From Bacteroidota bacterium (GTDB taxonomy: Bacteria; Bacteroidota; Bacteroidia; Chitinophagales; Chitinophagaceae), in contig JAFAFV010000007.1 of assembly GCA_023423285.1 (NCBI GenBank), positions 1-50,344 of the forward strand: a stretch of DNA of 50,344 bases, read 5' to 3'. The notes beneath the pieces were generated by a model. That model was not told where the DNA came from. It did not search any database and was given only the letters and a program-made list of their open reading frames with translations. Made by a program: the position numbers and the translations under genes. Positions 8,414 through 16,408 of the stretch are shown here, piece after piece; within the stretch, counting starts at the first letter, position 1, and each line of letters starts with the position of its first letter.

Positions 8414-9826
8414 TTACCAGTAATTGCCGGCAACATATTTAAAATTATTAACATTAAGTCTTTTGTTAAAATAGACTTTACCGGCAAGTGCATTTGTGTG
8501 TACGCCGGCGCTTAGGATTGCGTTTTTAATTTGTGCTGCAATTAAACCGGTATCCTTCTTTTTACTCGGCCCAGAATTACGCGTATCTATCTTTGAGGTA
8601 GTTTGATAGTGTGCCGCATATAATGCAATAGCACCGGTTACGTGTGGTGCTGCAAACGAAGTACCGGAAGCATTTCTATAATTATTTCCCGGCGTTGTTG
8701 TTACAAGGCCCTCTCCCGGGGCGGCAACAAGTACTTTGTTGCTTCCATAATTAGAAAAATAAGATAAGGCTCCCGCGCTATTAATTGATGCAACAGAGAT
8801 GACATTTGGTACGGCAAAATTGGCAGGATACATAGGCGTTACGTCATTATTTGAAGCAGAATTGCCCGCGGCAGCTACAAATAAAATATTAGCTTCATTG
8901 GCTCTTTTGATAGCAGCTTCCAGAATAGTAGAATAGCTTCCGGACCACGAATTATTAAGAGCAACAATATTAACACCCTTTTTCTTTAAGGCAATAAAGT
9001 AATCAATAGCTCTTACAGCATCTGTGGTATAGCCTCCAGCTGGCCCCATAAATTTAGCGCTAATAATTTTTACATTCCAGCTCACGCCTGCCACGCCAAT
9101 ACCGTTGCCTCCTTTGGCGCCAATGATACCGGCTACCGCAGTTCCATGAACATCGCCGCCTGCATCATATACCGTATTATCATTATTTGCAAAATCCCAA
9201 CCATGTATATCATCCACATAGCCATTACGGTCATCATCAATTCCGTTATTAGGAATTTCAAATGGGTTTACTCCTATATTATCTTTAAGATCTTCATGGT
9301 TAATGTCAATTCCCTGGTCAATAACGCCTACATATATATTATTAGAACCCGTTTGCCCTGCTTCCCACAGTGTGGCCGCCTGGGTTCCAAATTCGTTAAT
9401 TTGTGACATATTCCACATGGAGCCGCTTAAAAAATAAGTATCGTTTAGTTGCGTGGGCTTATAAATTTGGTTTTGCTCCACAATTGCAACTTCCGGATTG
9501 TTTTGTAGCTCTGTAATGGCTTGTTGAATGGGCATGGAAACTTCTAATACGTGAATTTCATCTGTTTTGCCACCTGGCCTGATTGCATTGGTTCTAACAG
9601 ACCTTTTCATTCGGGCGCCTGTTCTGGAAATGATGCCTGATCTTCTGCTGTTTTGAGTACCTTCTTTAAAAACTACCAGTATTTCAGAATTACCATTCTG
9701 TACAATAGTAGAAGGGCTTAAAGTTTTAGAATCTGGAGCAGTTACAATGTCAGAGGATTTTTGACAACTGTATACGCTAAGGCCTACAACGCCGGCCAAA
9801 AGAAGGCTAATAACATTCTTTTGCAT
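8414..9826 (-). CDS. S8 family subtilisin-like peptidase, predicted lipoprotein
   Basis: A 470-residue secreted serine protease. Residues 1-20 form a lipoprotein signal peptide with lipobox VYSC and C21 as the likely lipidated cysteine. Residues about 47-125 look like an I9-type inhibitory propeptide (EILVVFKEG to EVAIVEQNQ). The catalytic domain shows D170 in GVIDQGIDINH, H227 in DVHGTAVAGI, the oxyanion-hole N322 in AAAGNSAS and S390 in GTSFAAPHVTGA, so the triad is complete. There is no type IX secretion C-terminal domain. The gene stands alone, with a gene-free stretch upstream. Substrates are unknown. Confidence 0.94.
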   Translation of the reverse strand: MQKNVISLLLAGVVGLSVYSCQKSSDIVTAPDSKTLSPSTIVQNGNSEILVVFKEGTQNSRRSGIISRTGARMKRSVRTNAIRPGGKTDEIHVLEVSMPIQQAITELQNNPEVAIVEQNQIYKPTQLNDTYFLSGSMWNMSQINEFGTQAATLWEAGQTGSNNIYVGVIDQGIDINHEDLKDNIGVNPFEIPNNGIDDDRNGYVDDIHGWDFANNDNTVYDAGGDVHGTAVAGIIGAKGGNGIGVAGVSWNVKIISAKFMGPAGGYTTDAVRAIDYFIALKKKGVNIVALNNSWSGSYSTILEAAIKRANEANILFVAAAGNSASNNDVTPMYPANFAVPNVISVASINSAGALSYFSNYGSNKVLVAAPGEGLVTTTPGNNYRNASGTSFAAPHVTGAIALYAAHYQTTSKIDTRNSGPSKKKDTGLIAAQIKNAILSAGVHTNALAGKVYFNKRLNVNNFKYVAGNYW

Positions 9827-10303
9827 GGTTTAAAAGGGGTTTAAAATGTTAGGCTTTTCTAAAAAGAAAAACGAGAGGTCGAAATCTGAAAAAGCTTTTC
9901 TTTAATAGAAAAGTTGGTTTAGGGTTTAAAAAGACTTTTTGTAATAAAAATGTTTAGTTTAAAATGCTTAAAGGGTTAAAAGTAGTTTAGAGTATAGACG
10001 ACAGTTACGGGCAATAACTTTCATCTGGTTTACGTTCCTTGTTAATACAAAAAGCAAGTATAGAATATCATACGCATTTTGTTTTATGTTATACTAAAAG
10101 AATGATAAATTACTAAGATTAATCTCAGTAAAATATAAACGAAAATAAGTATATTTTGTTATTTTATAAAACAATTAACAATTGTTGATAACTTTTAAAA
10201 ATCAAGCTGATATTGTAAAGTTAGTGCATCCGTTAACAGACGATAAATGTAGTTTTATTTAGCCAGCCCATCTTTATTATAAATTGAAATCTAAATCACA
10301 GTT
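9827..10303. other. gene-free divergent upstream region
   Basis: This A/T-rich 477-base gap separates the divergent S8 peptidase and DUF5723-like genes. It holds two small look-alike hairpins, CTTTTCT/AGAAAAG around 9894-9912 and a weaker CTTTTCT/AGAAAA around 9855-9870. Loose repeats of a GGTTTAAAA-like word occur near 9837, 9921, 9957 and 9972, and there is a palindrome AACAATTGTT at 10177-10186. I find no convincing open reading frame, tRNA or consensus promoter box. The length suggests a long leader on one or both transcripts. Confidence 0.5.
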
Positions 10304-11671
10304 ATGAAAAAAGCCTATCTATTCCTATTCACACTTTTAATGGTAGCCACAATGCAATCAAACGCTCAGCAGCAATACGCAGGTTACCGAAGCAGCGACC
10401 GCATGGGTGTAAACGGGGTGTTTTTTAATCCAGCATACATTGCTGGCAACCGGTTTAAGTGGGATGTGAACGTTTTTAGTATAAATGCCGGTGTGGGCAA
10501 TAACAATAATAAGTTTGCTTTAAAAGGAATAGGCTCTATCATCAAAAACGCTGACAGCCTGTTATATACAAGTACAGGTAATAACCGCCTTAATGCCCTG
10601 GCAAATGTTGATTTTTTAGGCCCTTCTGCTATGATGCAGCTTGATGAAAAAAGCGCTGTGGCTATTACAACCCGTGTGCGTGCTGTGGTAAATGTGCTTG
10701 ATTATGACAGCCGCCTGATCAATTCCATCAGGCAACAGGTAAGTTTTAGTACCTTTCCCTATTCCATTTCTTCCTCCAACAACCAGGGAACCAGGATTAA
10801 CGCGTGGACTGAAATAGGTGCCTCGTATGCTCGGGTTTTTTCCGGCGATCCTGCACATACATTTAAATTAGGCCTCACACTCAAATATTTAAGAGGAACC
10901 GGTAGCGCTTATGTAAACATCAATAGCCTGAGAGCTACGCTTGACAGAGATGGTAGCGGAACCTATGTTACAGATGCTACGGGCTCCATTGCCACTTCTT
11001 CGGCTGTGGATTTTGAAAATTTAAAATTTAATGAGCTGCTGCGATCAACAGGTTCAGGTATTGGCGGAGACCTTGGTCTTATTTATGAGTTTAGGCCAAA
11101 CGGGTATAATAGCATTGACGCGCAAAACGGATATAAATTAAAACTTGGATTGGCAGTGCTTGATGTGGGTGGCATTACATACAAAAATGATCCACAGTAT
11201 TATTCTAATTATGCAATGAATATTCCGGCGGGCGATAAACTTTACTTGGAACAGTTCAGCGAAAAAAATATTGACGAAGTAAAACAAATTCTTGACGCCG
11301 ATGTAAGGTTTACAAAAATTGCAGGTGGCAATAACAGGATAGCATTGCCTACAACGCTTTTGGCAGATGCTGACTATCACATTTCCCAAAATATATACAC
11401 CAACCTGGCCGTTCAGCTTGGGCTGAGCGCAAAGGACAAAATTCAAAACCCATATTATTACGGCAATGTAACCCTTACGCCACGGTTTGAGAACAAAACA
11501 TTTGGAGTTTACGTTCCATTAAATTACAATCCTTTAACCCATTTTAATGCTGGTTTGTCATTGCGTGCAGGACCCTTTTTTATTGGTTCGGGCAGCTTTT
11601 TTACGCTGGCCGCCGGCCAAAGTAAACAAATGGACTTTCACATGGGAGTGCGGTTTGGAGAATTACAATAA
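10304..11671 (+). CDS. predicted outer-membrane beta-barrel protein, DUF5723-like
   Basis: A 455-residue exported protein with signal peptide MKKAYLFLFTLLMVATMQSNA followed by QQQYAGYRSSD. The mature part is rich in alternating hydrophobic and polar residues, glycine and asparagine, with many short beta-strand-like stretches such as KWDVNVFSINAGVG and FKLGLTLKYLRG, ending AGQSKQMDFHMGVRFGELQ. The early motif GVFFNPAYIAGNRFKWDV is typical of the Bacteroidota outer-membrane family DUF5723 as I remember it. Function is unknown. It is the only gene between the S8 peptidase and the sulfur operon, whose promoter lies 64 bases after its stop. Confidence 0.78.
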   Translation: MKKAYLFLFTLLMVATMQSNAQQQYAGYRSSDRMGVNGVFFNPAYIAGNRFKWDVNVFSINAGVGNNNNKFALKGIGSIIKNADSLLYTSTGNNRLNALANVDFLGPSAMMQLDEKSAVAITTRVRAVVNVLDYDSRLINSIRQQVSFSTFPYSISSSNNQGTRINAWTEIGASYARVFSGDPAHTFKLGLTLKYLRGTGSAYVNINSLRATLDRDGSGTYVTDATGSIATSSAVDFENLKFNELLRSTGSGIGGDLGLIYEFRPNGYNSIDAQNGYKLKLGLAVLDVGGITYKNDPQYYSNYAMNIPAGDKLYLEQFSEKNIDEVKQILDADVRFTKIAGGNNRIALPTTLLADADYHISQNIYTNLAVQLGLSAKDKIQNPYYYGNVTLTPRFENKTFGVYVPLNYNPLTHFNAGLSLRAGPFFIGSGSFFTLAAGQSKQMDFHMGVRFGELQ

Positions 11672-11725
11672 AGTCTGACTATGATATCGCTATTGTTAAA
11701 ACATTAAAATCCTTATCATTAATAG

Positions 11726-11742
11726 TCCACCAAGTTGGTAGA
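11726..11742. promoter_or_regulatory. palindromic operator over the sulfur-operon promoter
   Basis: TCCACCAAGTTGGTAGA is a 17-base palindrome centred on G11734 with one mismatched pair; its core ACCAAGTTGGT is perfect. It covers the TTG of the -33 element (11735-11737), so a bound protein would block RNA polymerase. This is the clearest operator candidate in front of the peroxiredoxin-cys cluster. The Rrf2 protein encoded at 7914 is one candidate binder, by inference only. Confidence 0.6.
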
Positions 11743-11765
11743 ATAATATCAACCATATATATTTG
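11735..11765 (+). promoter_or_regulatory. promoter of the peroxiredoxin-cys operon
   Basis: TTG (11735-11737), a 20-base spacer and TATATTTG (11758-11765) match the Bacteroidota sigma-factor consensus TTG-N19/20-TAnnTTTG. The start codon at 11794 lies 28 bases downstream, which gives a leader of about 20 bases. It is the best complete promoter match in the window. Confidence 0.75.
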
Positions 11766-11793
11766 CAATCTTTAAACTTTTAAAAATAAGATT

Positions 11794-12429
11794 ATGTCAT
11801 TAAGATTAGGAGATATTGCGCCAGATTTTACCGCGCAATCCACCGAAGGTGAAATTCATTTTCACGAGTATTTAGGGGATAGCTGGGGAATCCTGTTCTC
11901 CCACCCTGCTGACTATACCCCCGTATGTACTACCGAACTTGGCCGCACAGCGCAGTTGAAAGAGGAGTTTGCAAAGCGCAATACAAAAGTGCTGGCAGTA
12001 AGTGTAGACCCGCTTGACAGCCATTTTGGCTGGAGAGGCGATATTGATGAAACTCAAAATTGTACAGTAGACTTCCCCATACTTGCAGATGCAGACAGAA
12101 AGATTGCAGAACTTTATGATATGATCCATCCAAATGCATCAGAAAAAGTAACTGTGCGTTCTCTTTTCATTATTGGGCCAGATAAAAAGATCAAACTCAT
12201 CATTACCTACCCCGCATCAACAGGAAGAAATTTTCATGAAGTACTGCGTGTATTGGATTCACTGCAATTGACAGCTTACCACAGCGTAGCTACTCCGGCA
12301 GACTGGAAAACGGGTGAAGACGTGATAGTGGTGCCTTCTGTTAGTACAGAAGATGCCATCAAAAAATTCCCCAAAGGGTTAAAAGAGGTAAAACCTTACC
12401 TGCGTTATACACCGCAGCCGAATTTATAA
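11794..12429 (+). CDS. 1-Cys peroxiredoxin (Prx6 family)
   Basis: A 211-residue cytoplasmic thiol peroxidase. The peroxidatic cysteine is C45 in HPADYTPVCTTELG, and the long C-terminal domain (FPKGLKEVKPYLRYTPQPNL at the end) is typical of the Prx6 group rather than AhpC. It removes hydrogen peroxide and organic peroxides using a thiol donor. It is the first gene after the operator-controlled promoter and only 29 bases before cysH, so it is probably co-transcribed with sulfur assimilation, linking peroxide defence to thiol supply. Confidence 0.94.
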   Translation: MSLRLGDIAPDFTAQSTEGEIHFHEYLGDSWGILFSHPADYTPVCTTELGRTAQLKEEFAKRNTKVLAVSVDPLDSHFGWRGDIDETQNCTVDFPILADADRKIAELYDMIHPNASEKVTVRSLFIIGPDKKIKLIITYPASTGRNFHEVLRVLDSLQLTAYHSVATPADWKTGEDVIVVPSVSTEDAIKKFPKGLKEVKPYLRYTPQPNL

Positions 12430-12458
12430 AGAATGCAGGCTGAGCCTGAGGTGAGGAC

Positions 12459-13154
12459 ATGTTTACAGACGAACAGATACACGAAATCGAACAAGCGTCA
12501 CTCGTTGACGCTTTAAGCATTGTGGCAAACCGCTTTCCTAATGAAACGGTTTTTTCCACTTCTCTGGGTCAGGAAGATCAGTTACTTACAGATGCTATTT
12601 TAAAAAACAATCTGCCGGTAAAGATATTTACGTTAGACACCGGCAGGCTTTTTTATGAGCATTACGACCTGCTCGAAAAAACCAATGCCCGTTACAAAAC
12701 CAACATTCAGGTCTATTTTCCAGACGCCGGGGATGTGGAGCAGTTTGTAAACAGCCAGGGCATTAATGGTTTTTATGAGTCGGTAGAAAACCGGAAGCAG
12801 TGCTGTTTTATCCGAAAGGTAAAACCACTAAACAGGGCGCTGCAGGGTGCAAAAATCTGGATCACGGGTTTACGTGGCGAACAATCGGCCAACAGGCATG
12901 ATATGAAAATACTTGAGTGGGACGAAGGCCACCAATTACACAAGTTCAACCCGTTGATAAACTGGTCTTATGCACAAATGCTCGATTACATAAAGCAAAA
13001 TAATGTACCTTACAACCCCTTGCACGATAAGGGTTACATAAGCATAGGATGCGCACCCTGCACCCGTGCTATTGAGCCTGGCGAAGATCCCCGTGCAGGG
13101 CGCTGGTGGTGGGAAATTTCGCACAAAGAATGTGGCCTGCACGCAAGCAGGTAG
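12459..13154 (+). CDS. cysH: adenylyl-sulfate (APS/PAPS) reductase with iron-sulfur cluster
   Basis: A 231-residue enzyme that reduces activated sulfate to sulfite. It has the modified P-loop FSTSLGQEDQ (32-41), the LDTGRLF motif, paired cysteines C115-C116 (RKQCCFIRK) and C198/C201 (GCAPCTRAI) that bind a 4Fe-4S cluster, and the catalytic KECGLH tail with C225. The cluster cysteines mark the APS-using or dual-use branch, with thioredoxin as donor; PAPS-only enzymes lack them. No APS kinase gene is in the cluster, which supports APS as substrate. A Shine-Dalgarno-like GAGGTGAGG precedes the ATG, unusual for this genome. Confidence 0.94.
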   Translation: MFTDEQIHEIEQASLVDALSIVANRFPNETVFSTSLGQEDQLLTDAILKNNLPVKIFTLDTGRLFYEHYDLLEKTNARYKTNIQVYFPDAGDVEQFVNSQGINGFYESVENRKQCCFIRKVKPLNRALQGAKIWITGLRGEQSANRHDMKILEWDEGHQLHKFNPLINWSYAQMLDYIKQNNVPYNPLHDKGYISIGCAPCTRAIEPGEDPRAGRWWWEISHKECGLHASR

Positions 13155-13277
13155 TTACAGTAGCTGACTGCGCTATACTGCTTTTTCTTTTTTAAAAGCA
13201 ACAGGCTTCCCGATGTTAGTTAGGGTAATTTTTATTTTTAACAAATTGATCATATTAGCTACGCAAAGTTCAGACGA

Positions 13278-14183
13278 ATGAACAAACATTTAAATTACTT
13301 AGAACAACTGGAAGCCGAAGGCATTTATATTATGCGCGAGGTGGCTGCCCAATTTGAAAAACCTGCACTGTTGTTCAGTGGTGGTAAAGATTCTATTACG
13401 CTGGTGCAGCTTGCAAAAAAAGCCTTTGCTCCCGGCAAAATTCCTTTTCCGCTTGTGCATATTGACACCGGCCATAATTTTCCCGAAGCGCTGGCGTATC
13501 GCGATCATCTTGCAAAAGAACTAGGTGCCGAGCTGATTGTGAGAAAAGTGGAAGATACCATCCGCGAAAGAAAGCTTACTGAGCCGAAGGGAAAATTTGC
13601 AAGCCGCAACTGGCTGCAAACACACACGCTGTTAGATACCATTGAGGAGTATCAGTTTGATGCCTGCATTGGCGGTGCCCGCCGCGATGAAGAAAAAGCA
13701 CGTGCCAAAGAAAGAATATTCTCCGTTCGTGATGAGTTTGGCCAGTGGGAGCCCAGATTGCAACGCCCCGAATTGTGGAATATTTACAATGGCCGCATTC
13801 ACAAAGGCGAAAATGTGCGCGTGTTTCCCATTAGTAACTGGACGGAGTTGGACGTGTGGAACTATATCAAAAAAGAAAACATTTCGTTGCCATCCATTTA
13901 CTTTTCGCATGAGCGGGAGGTGATAGAGTACGAAGGCCAGCTCATAGCAGTGTCAAATTTTATCACGATTGATGAAAGCGATGTGATCGTTAAAAAGAAA
14001 GTACGCTACCGCACAGTAGGAGACATGACCTGTACTGCCGCTGTGGCATCCAACGCAACTACATTGGATGAGGTGGTGAATGAGATCATTGCCACACGTA
14101 TTTCAGAACGCGGTGAAACCCGAATTGATGATAAGGTAACAGAAGCCGCTATGGAAGACAGGAAAAAAGGAGGATATTTTTAG
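13278..14183 (+). CDS. cysD: sulfate adenylyltransferase subunit 2
   Basis: A 301-residue ATP-sulfurylase catalytic subunit that joins ATP and sulfate to make APS, driven by GTP hydrolysis in CysN. The PP-loop LLFSGGKDSITL is near residue 32, followed by HIDTGHNFPE and ACIGGARRDEEKARAKER, all hallmarks of CysD. Length equals the usual 300 or so residues. It lies 123 bases after cysH and 57 before cysN, in the same direction. Confidence 0.96.
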   Translation: MNKHLNYLEQLEAEGIYIMREVAAQFEKPALLFSGGKDSITLVQLAKKAFAPGKIPFPLVHIDTGHNFPEALAYRDHLAKELGAELIVRKVEDTIRERKLTEPKGKFASRNWLQTHTLLDTIEEYQFDACIGGARRDEEKARAKERIFSVRDEFGQWEPRLQRPELWNIYNGRIHKGENVRVFPISNWTELDVWNYIKKENISLPSIYFSHEREVIEYEGQLIAVSNFITIDESDVIVKKKVRYRTVGDMTCTAAVASNATTLDEVVNEIIATRISERGETRIDDKVTEAAMEDRKKGGYF

Positions 14184-14240
14184 TCGTTAATGTTCAATTG
14201 TGAATTTTCAGTTCATAATTCATGCTTCATAATTTAAGAG

Positions 14241-15482
14241 ATGGATATTTTAAGATTTATAACCGCTGGCAGCGTAGATGATGGAAAAAGCACTTTGATC
14301 GGGCGTTTACTGTTTGACAGTAAAAGCATTTTGCAGGATCAATTAGAAGCTTTGGAAAAACAGTCTAAAAACAAAAATGCTGATGGCATAGACCTGGCAT
14401 TGCTAACTGATGGTTTACGTGCTGAACGCGAGCAGGGCATTACCATTGATGTGGCTTACCGTTACTTCAGCACACCTAAAAGAAAATTTATTATTGCAGA
14501 CGCGCCGGGCCACGTGCAATACACCCGTAACATGATCACAGGCGCTTCAAATTCCAACCTCATCATTATTTTAATTGATGCCAGGCTGGGCGTTATTGAA
14601 CAAACACGCCGCCACTCAATCATTGCTTCTTTATTACGCATCAAACACGTGGTGGTAGCCATTAATAAAATGGACCTGGCAAATTACAGCGAAGAACGTT
14701 TTCAGGAAATAAAAGCTGATTATGATAAAGTGGCACAGCAGTTAAACCTGCAAAATGTAACCTATGTGCCCATTGCGGCGCTTCACGGTGATAATATTGT
14801 AGGTAAAAGCACAAAAATGCCGTGGTACAATGGTTTACCGCTGTTACAGTTTTTGGAAGAAGTAGAAGTGAGCGAAGACATCAACCACACAGATCCGCGC
14901 TTTCAGGTGCAATATGTGATTCGCCCGCAAACACAGGAACTGCACGATTACCGCGGCTATGCCGGTGAGATCATTAGCGGCATTTACAAAAAAGGCGACA
15001 GAATAAAGATCCTTCCGGCTGATATCGAAACGACAATTACGAAAATTGAAATAGCCGGCGAAGAGCAGGAAGAAGCCTTTGCTCCACAGGCGGTAGTGCT
15101 TCATATTGCTGATGATATAGACATCGTAAGAGGCGACACTTTTGTGCGTGTTGATAATCTGCCAAAAGTTGAAAACGAAATAGAAGTACTGTTGTGCTGG
15201 CTTGATAATAAGCCTTTGCAGCAAGGCAATAAATATTTTATACAACATAAGAGCCGACTGATAAAAGCCGTTGTGCGCGAAATTGAATACAGGCTTGATG
15301 TAAATTCTTTAGAGCGTGTTGAAGTTGCTGATACCGTAAAACTTAACGAAGTGGTAAAAGCCAAACTTAAAACTGCTGCACCTTTGGTATACGATCCTTT
15401 TGAAACATTAGACGGCACCGGCAGCGCTATTTTGATAGATGAAACAAGTAACAGCACCGTAGCCGCAGTGTTGCTTTCCTGA
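14241..15482 (+). CDS. cysN: sulfate adenylyltransferase subunit 1 (GTPase)
   Basis: A 413-residue elongation-factor-like GTPase that drives CysD. G1 is GSVDDGKST (10-18), the switch region has REQGITIDVAYRYF, G3 is DAPGH and G4 is NKMD, followed by beta-barrel domains. It ends after these domains, so there is no fused CysC APS-kinase domain as seen in some CysNC proteins. This fits direct reduction of APS by the CysH encoded upstream. Confidence 0.96.
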   Translation: MDILRFITAGSVDDGKSTLIGRLLFDSKSILQDQLEALEKQSKNKNADGIDLALLTDGLRAEREQGITIDVAYRYFSTPKRKFIIADAPGHVQYTRNMITGASNSNLIIILIDARLGVIEQTRRHSIIASLLRIKHVVVAINKMDLANYSEERFQEIKADYDKVAQQLNLQNVTYVPIAALHGDNIVGKSTKMPWYNGLPLLQFLEEVEVSEDINHTDPRFQVQYVIRPQTQELHDYRGYAGEIISGIYKKGDRIKILPADIETTITKIEIAGEEQEEAFAPQAVVLHIADDIDIVRGDTFVRVDNLPKVENEIEVLLCWLDNKPLQQGNKYFIQHKSRLIKAVVREIEYRLDVNSLERVEVADTVKLNEVVKAKLKTAAPLVYDPFETLDGTGSAILIDETSNSTVAAVLLS

Positions 15483-15535
15483 GCTTATAAACTAAAGTTT
15501 AACAAGCCTTGCGGGGTTTATAAATAACAATAAAA

Positions 15536-16408
15536 ATGATTTTACCGCATTCAAAAGCACTCAGGCGTATTGATGATAAGCAGGGAAAAGTTTATCTCAC
15601 AGCCGCAGGGCCCGGAGATCCTGATTTGGTTACCGTAAAAGCTGCCAACGTTTTGCGCAGTGCCGATGTGGTTTTAACCGATCGCCTCGTCAGCGATGTT
15701 ATCCTGCACCGTTACGTATCAGCAATGGCCGAAATTATTTACGTAGGTAAGGAATGCAGTAAAAAAGTTTCCACGCCGCAGGCAAAGATCAACCGTTTAA
15801 TTGTACAATACGCGCAGCAGGGCAAAACCGTGGTACGTTTAAAAGGTGGCGATGTTTCTATCTTCTCAAATATATTAGATGAATTAAAGGTTTTGGTTGA
15901 AAACAACATTGCTTATGAAATTATTCCCGGCGTAACCTCAGCATTAGGCGCCGCCGCTTACGCGGGAATTCCTTTAACCGCGCGCGGTTACGCAACTGCG
16001 GTAAGGTTTTTAACTTACTATAAGTCTGAAGTGGTCACAGAAGCGTACTGGCAGGAACTGGCAAAGACAAACGACACCCTGGTATTTTATATGTCGGCTG
16101 CTACCATTACCGATGTGGTAAAAAAATTAACTCAGTACGGCATTGCAGCAGATGTGCAACTGGCCGTTGCCGAGCAGGCAACCACCTGTTTTCAAAAAAT
16201 TCATATCACCAATATTTATGAGTTTGAACACAGTTTCAGCGGCAGGGAATTTATTTCTCCTTCATTAGTAATAATAGGCAAAGTGGTGGCGCTGCATGAG
16301 CAATTCAAATGGCTGTCCAATGATGGCGCTGCAGAACAGTATTTTACATCAGTAACCGCAACAAGCAATATGTATGAAATTTCTAATTCTGTAAAAAATG
16401 TTGTCTGA
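15536..16408 (+). CDS. cobA: uroporphyrinogen-III C-methyltransferase, divergent
   Basis: A 290-residue SAM-dependent enzyme that methylates uroporphyrinogen III to precorrin-2, the first step to siroheme. The SAM-binding VYLTAAGPGDPDLVTVKA and the later YEIIPGVTSALGAAAYAGIPLT are clear. The usual VRLKGGDPFIFGRGGEE motif reads VRLKGGDVSIFSNILDEL, so the PFIFGRG part is replaced; I believe this is a lineage variant and not an inactivation, but cannot test it. The extra C-terminal residues after VIIGKVVALHEQF are not recognisable. It overlaps cysJ by 11 bases. Confidence 0.9.
   Translation: MILPHSKALRRIDDKQGKVYLTAAGPGDPDLVTVKAANVLRSADVVLTDRLVSDVILHRYVSAMAEIIYVGKECSKKVSTPQAKINRLIVQYAQQGKTVVRLKGGDVSIFSNILDELKVLVENNIAYEIIPGVTSALGAAAYAGIPLTARGYATAVRFLTYYKSEVVTEAYWQELAKTNDTLVFYMSAATITDVVKKLTQYGIAADVQLAVAEQATTCFQKIHITNIYEFEHSFSGREFISPSLVIIGKVVALHEQFKWLSNDGAAEQYFTSVTATSNMYEISNSVKNVV

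Noticed and set aside
10177..10186. AACAATTGTT palindrome as an operator
   Set aside because: Ten-base A/T-rich dyads are expected by chance in such DNA, and it is 118 bases from the start codon with no promoter box beside it.
12430..12458. Riboswitch or terminator between peroxiredoxin and cysH
   Set aside because: Only 29 bases, with a ribosome-binding-like GAGGTGAGG and no stable hairpin.
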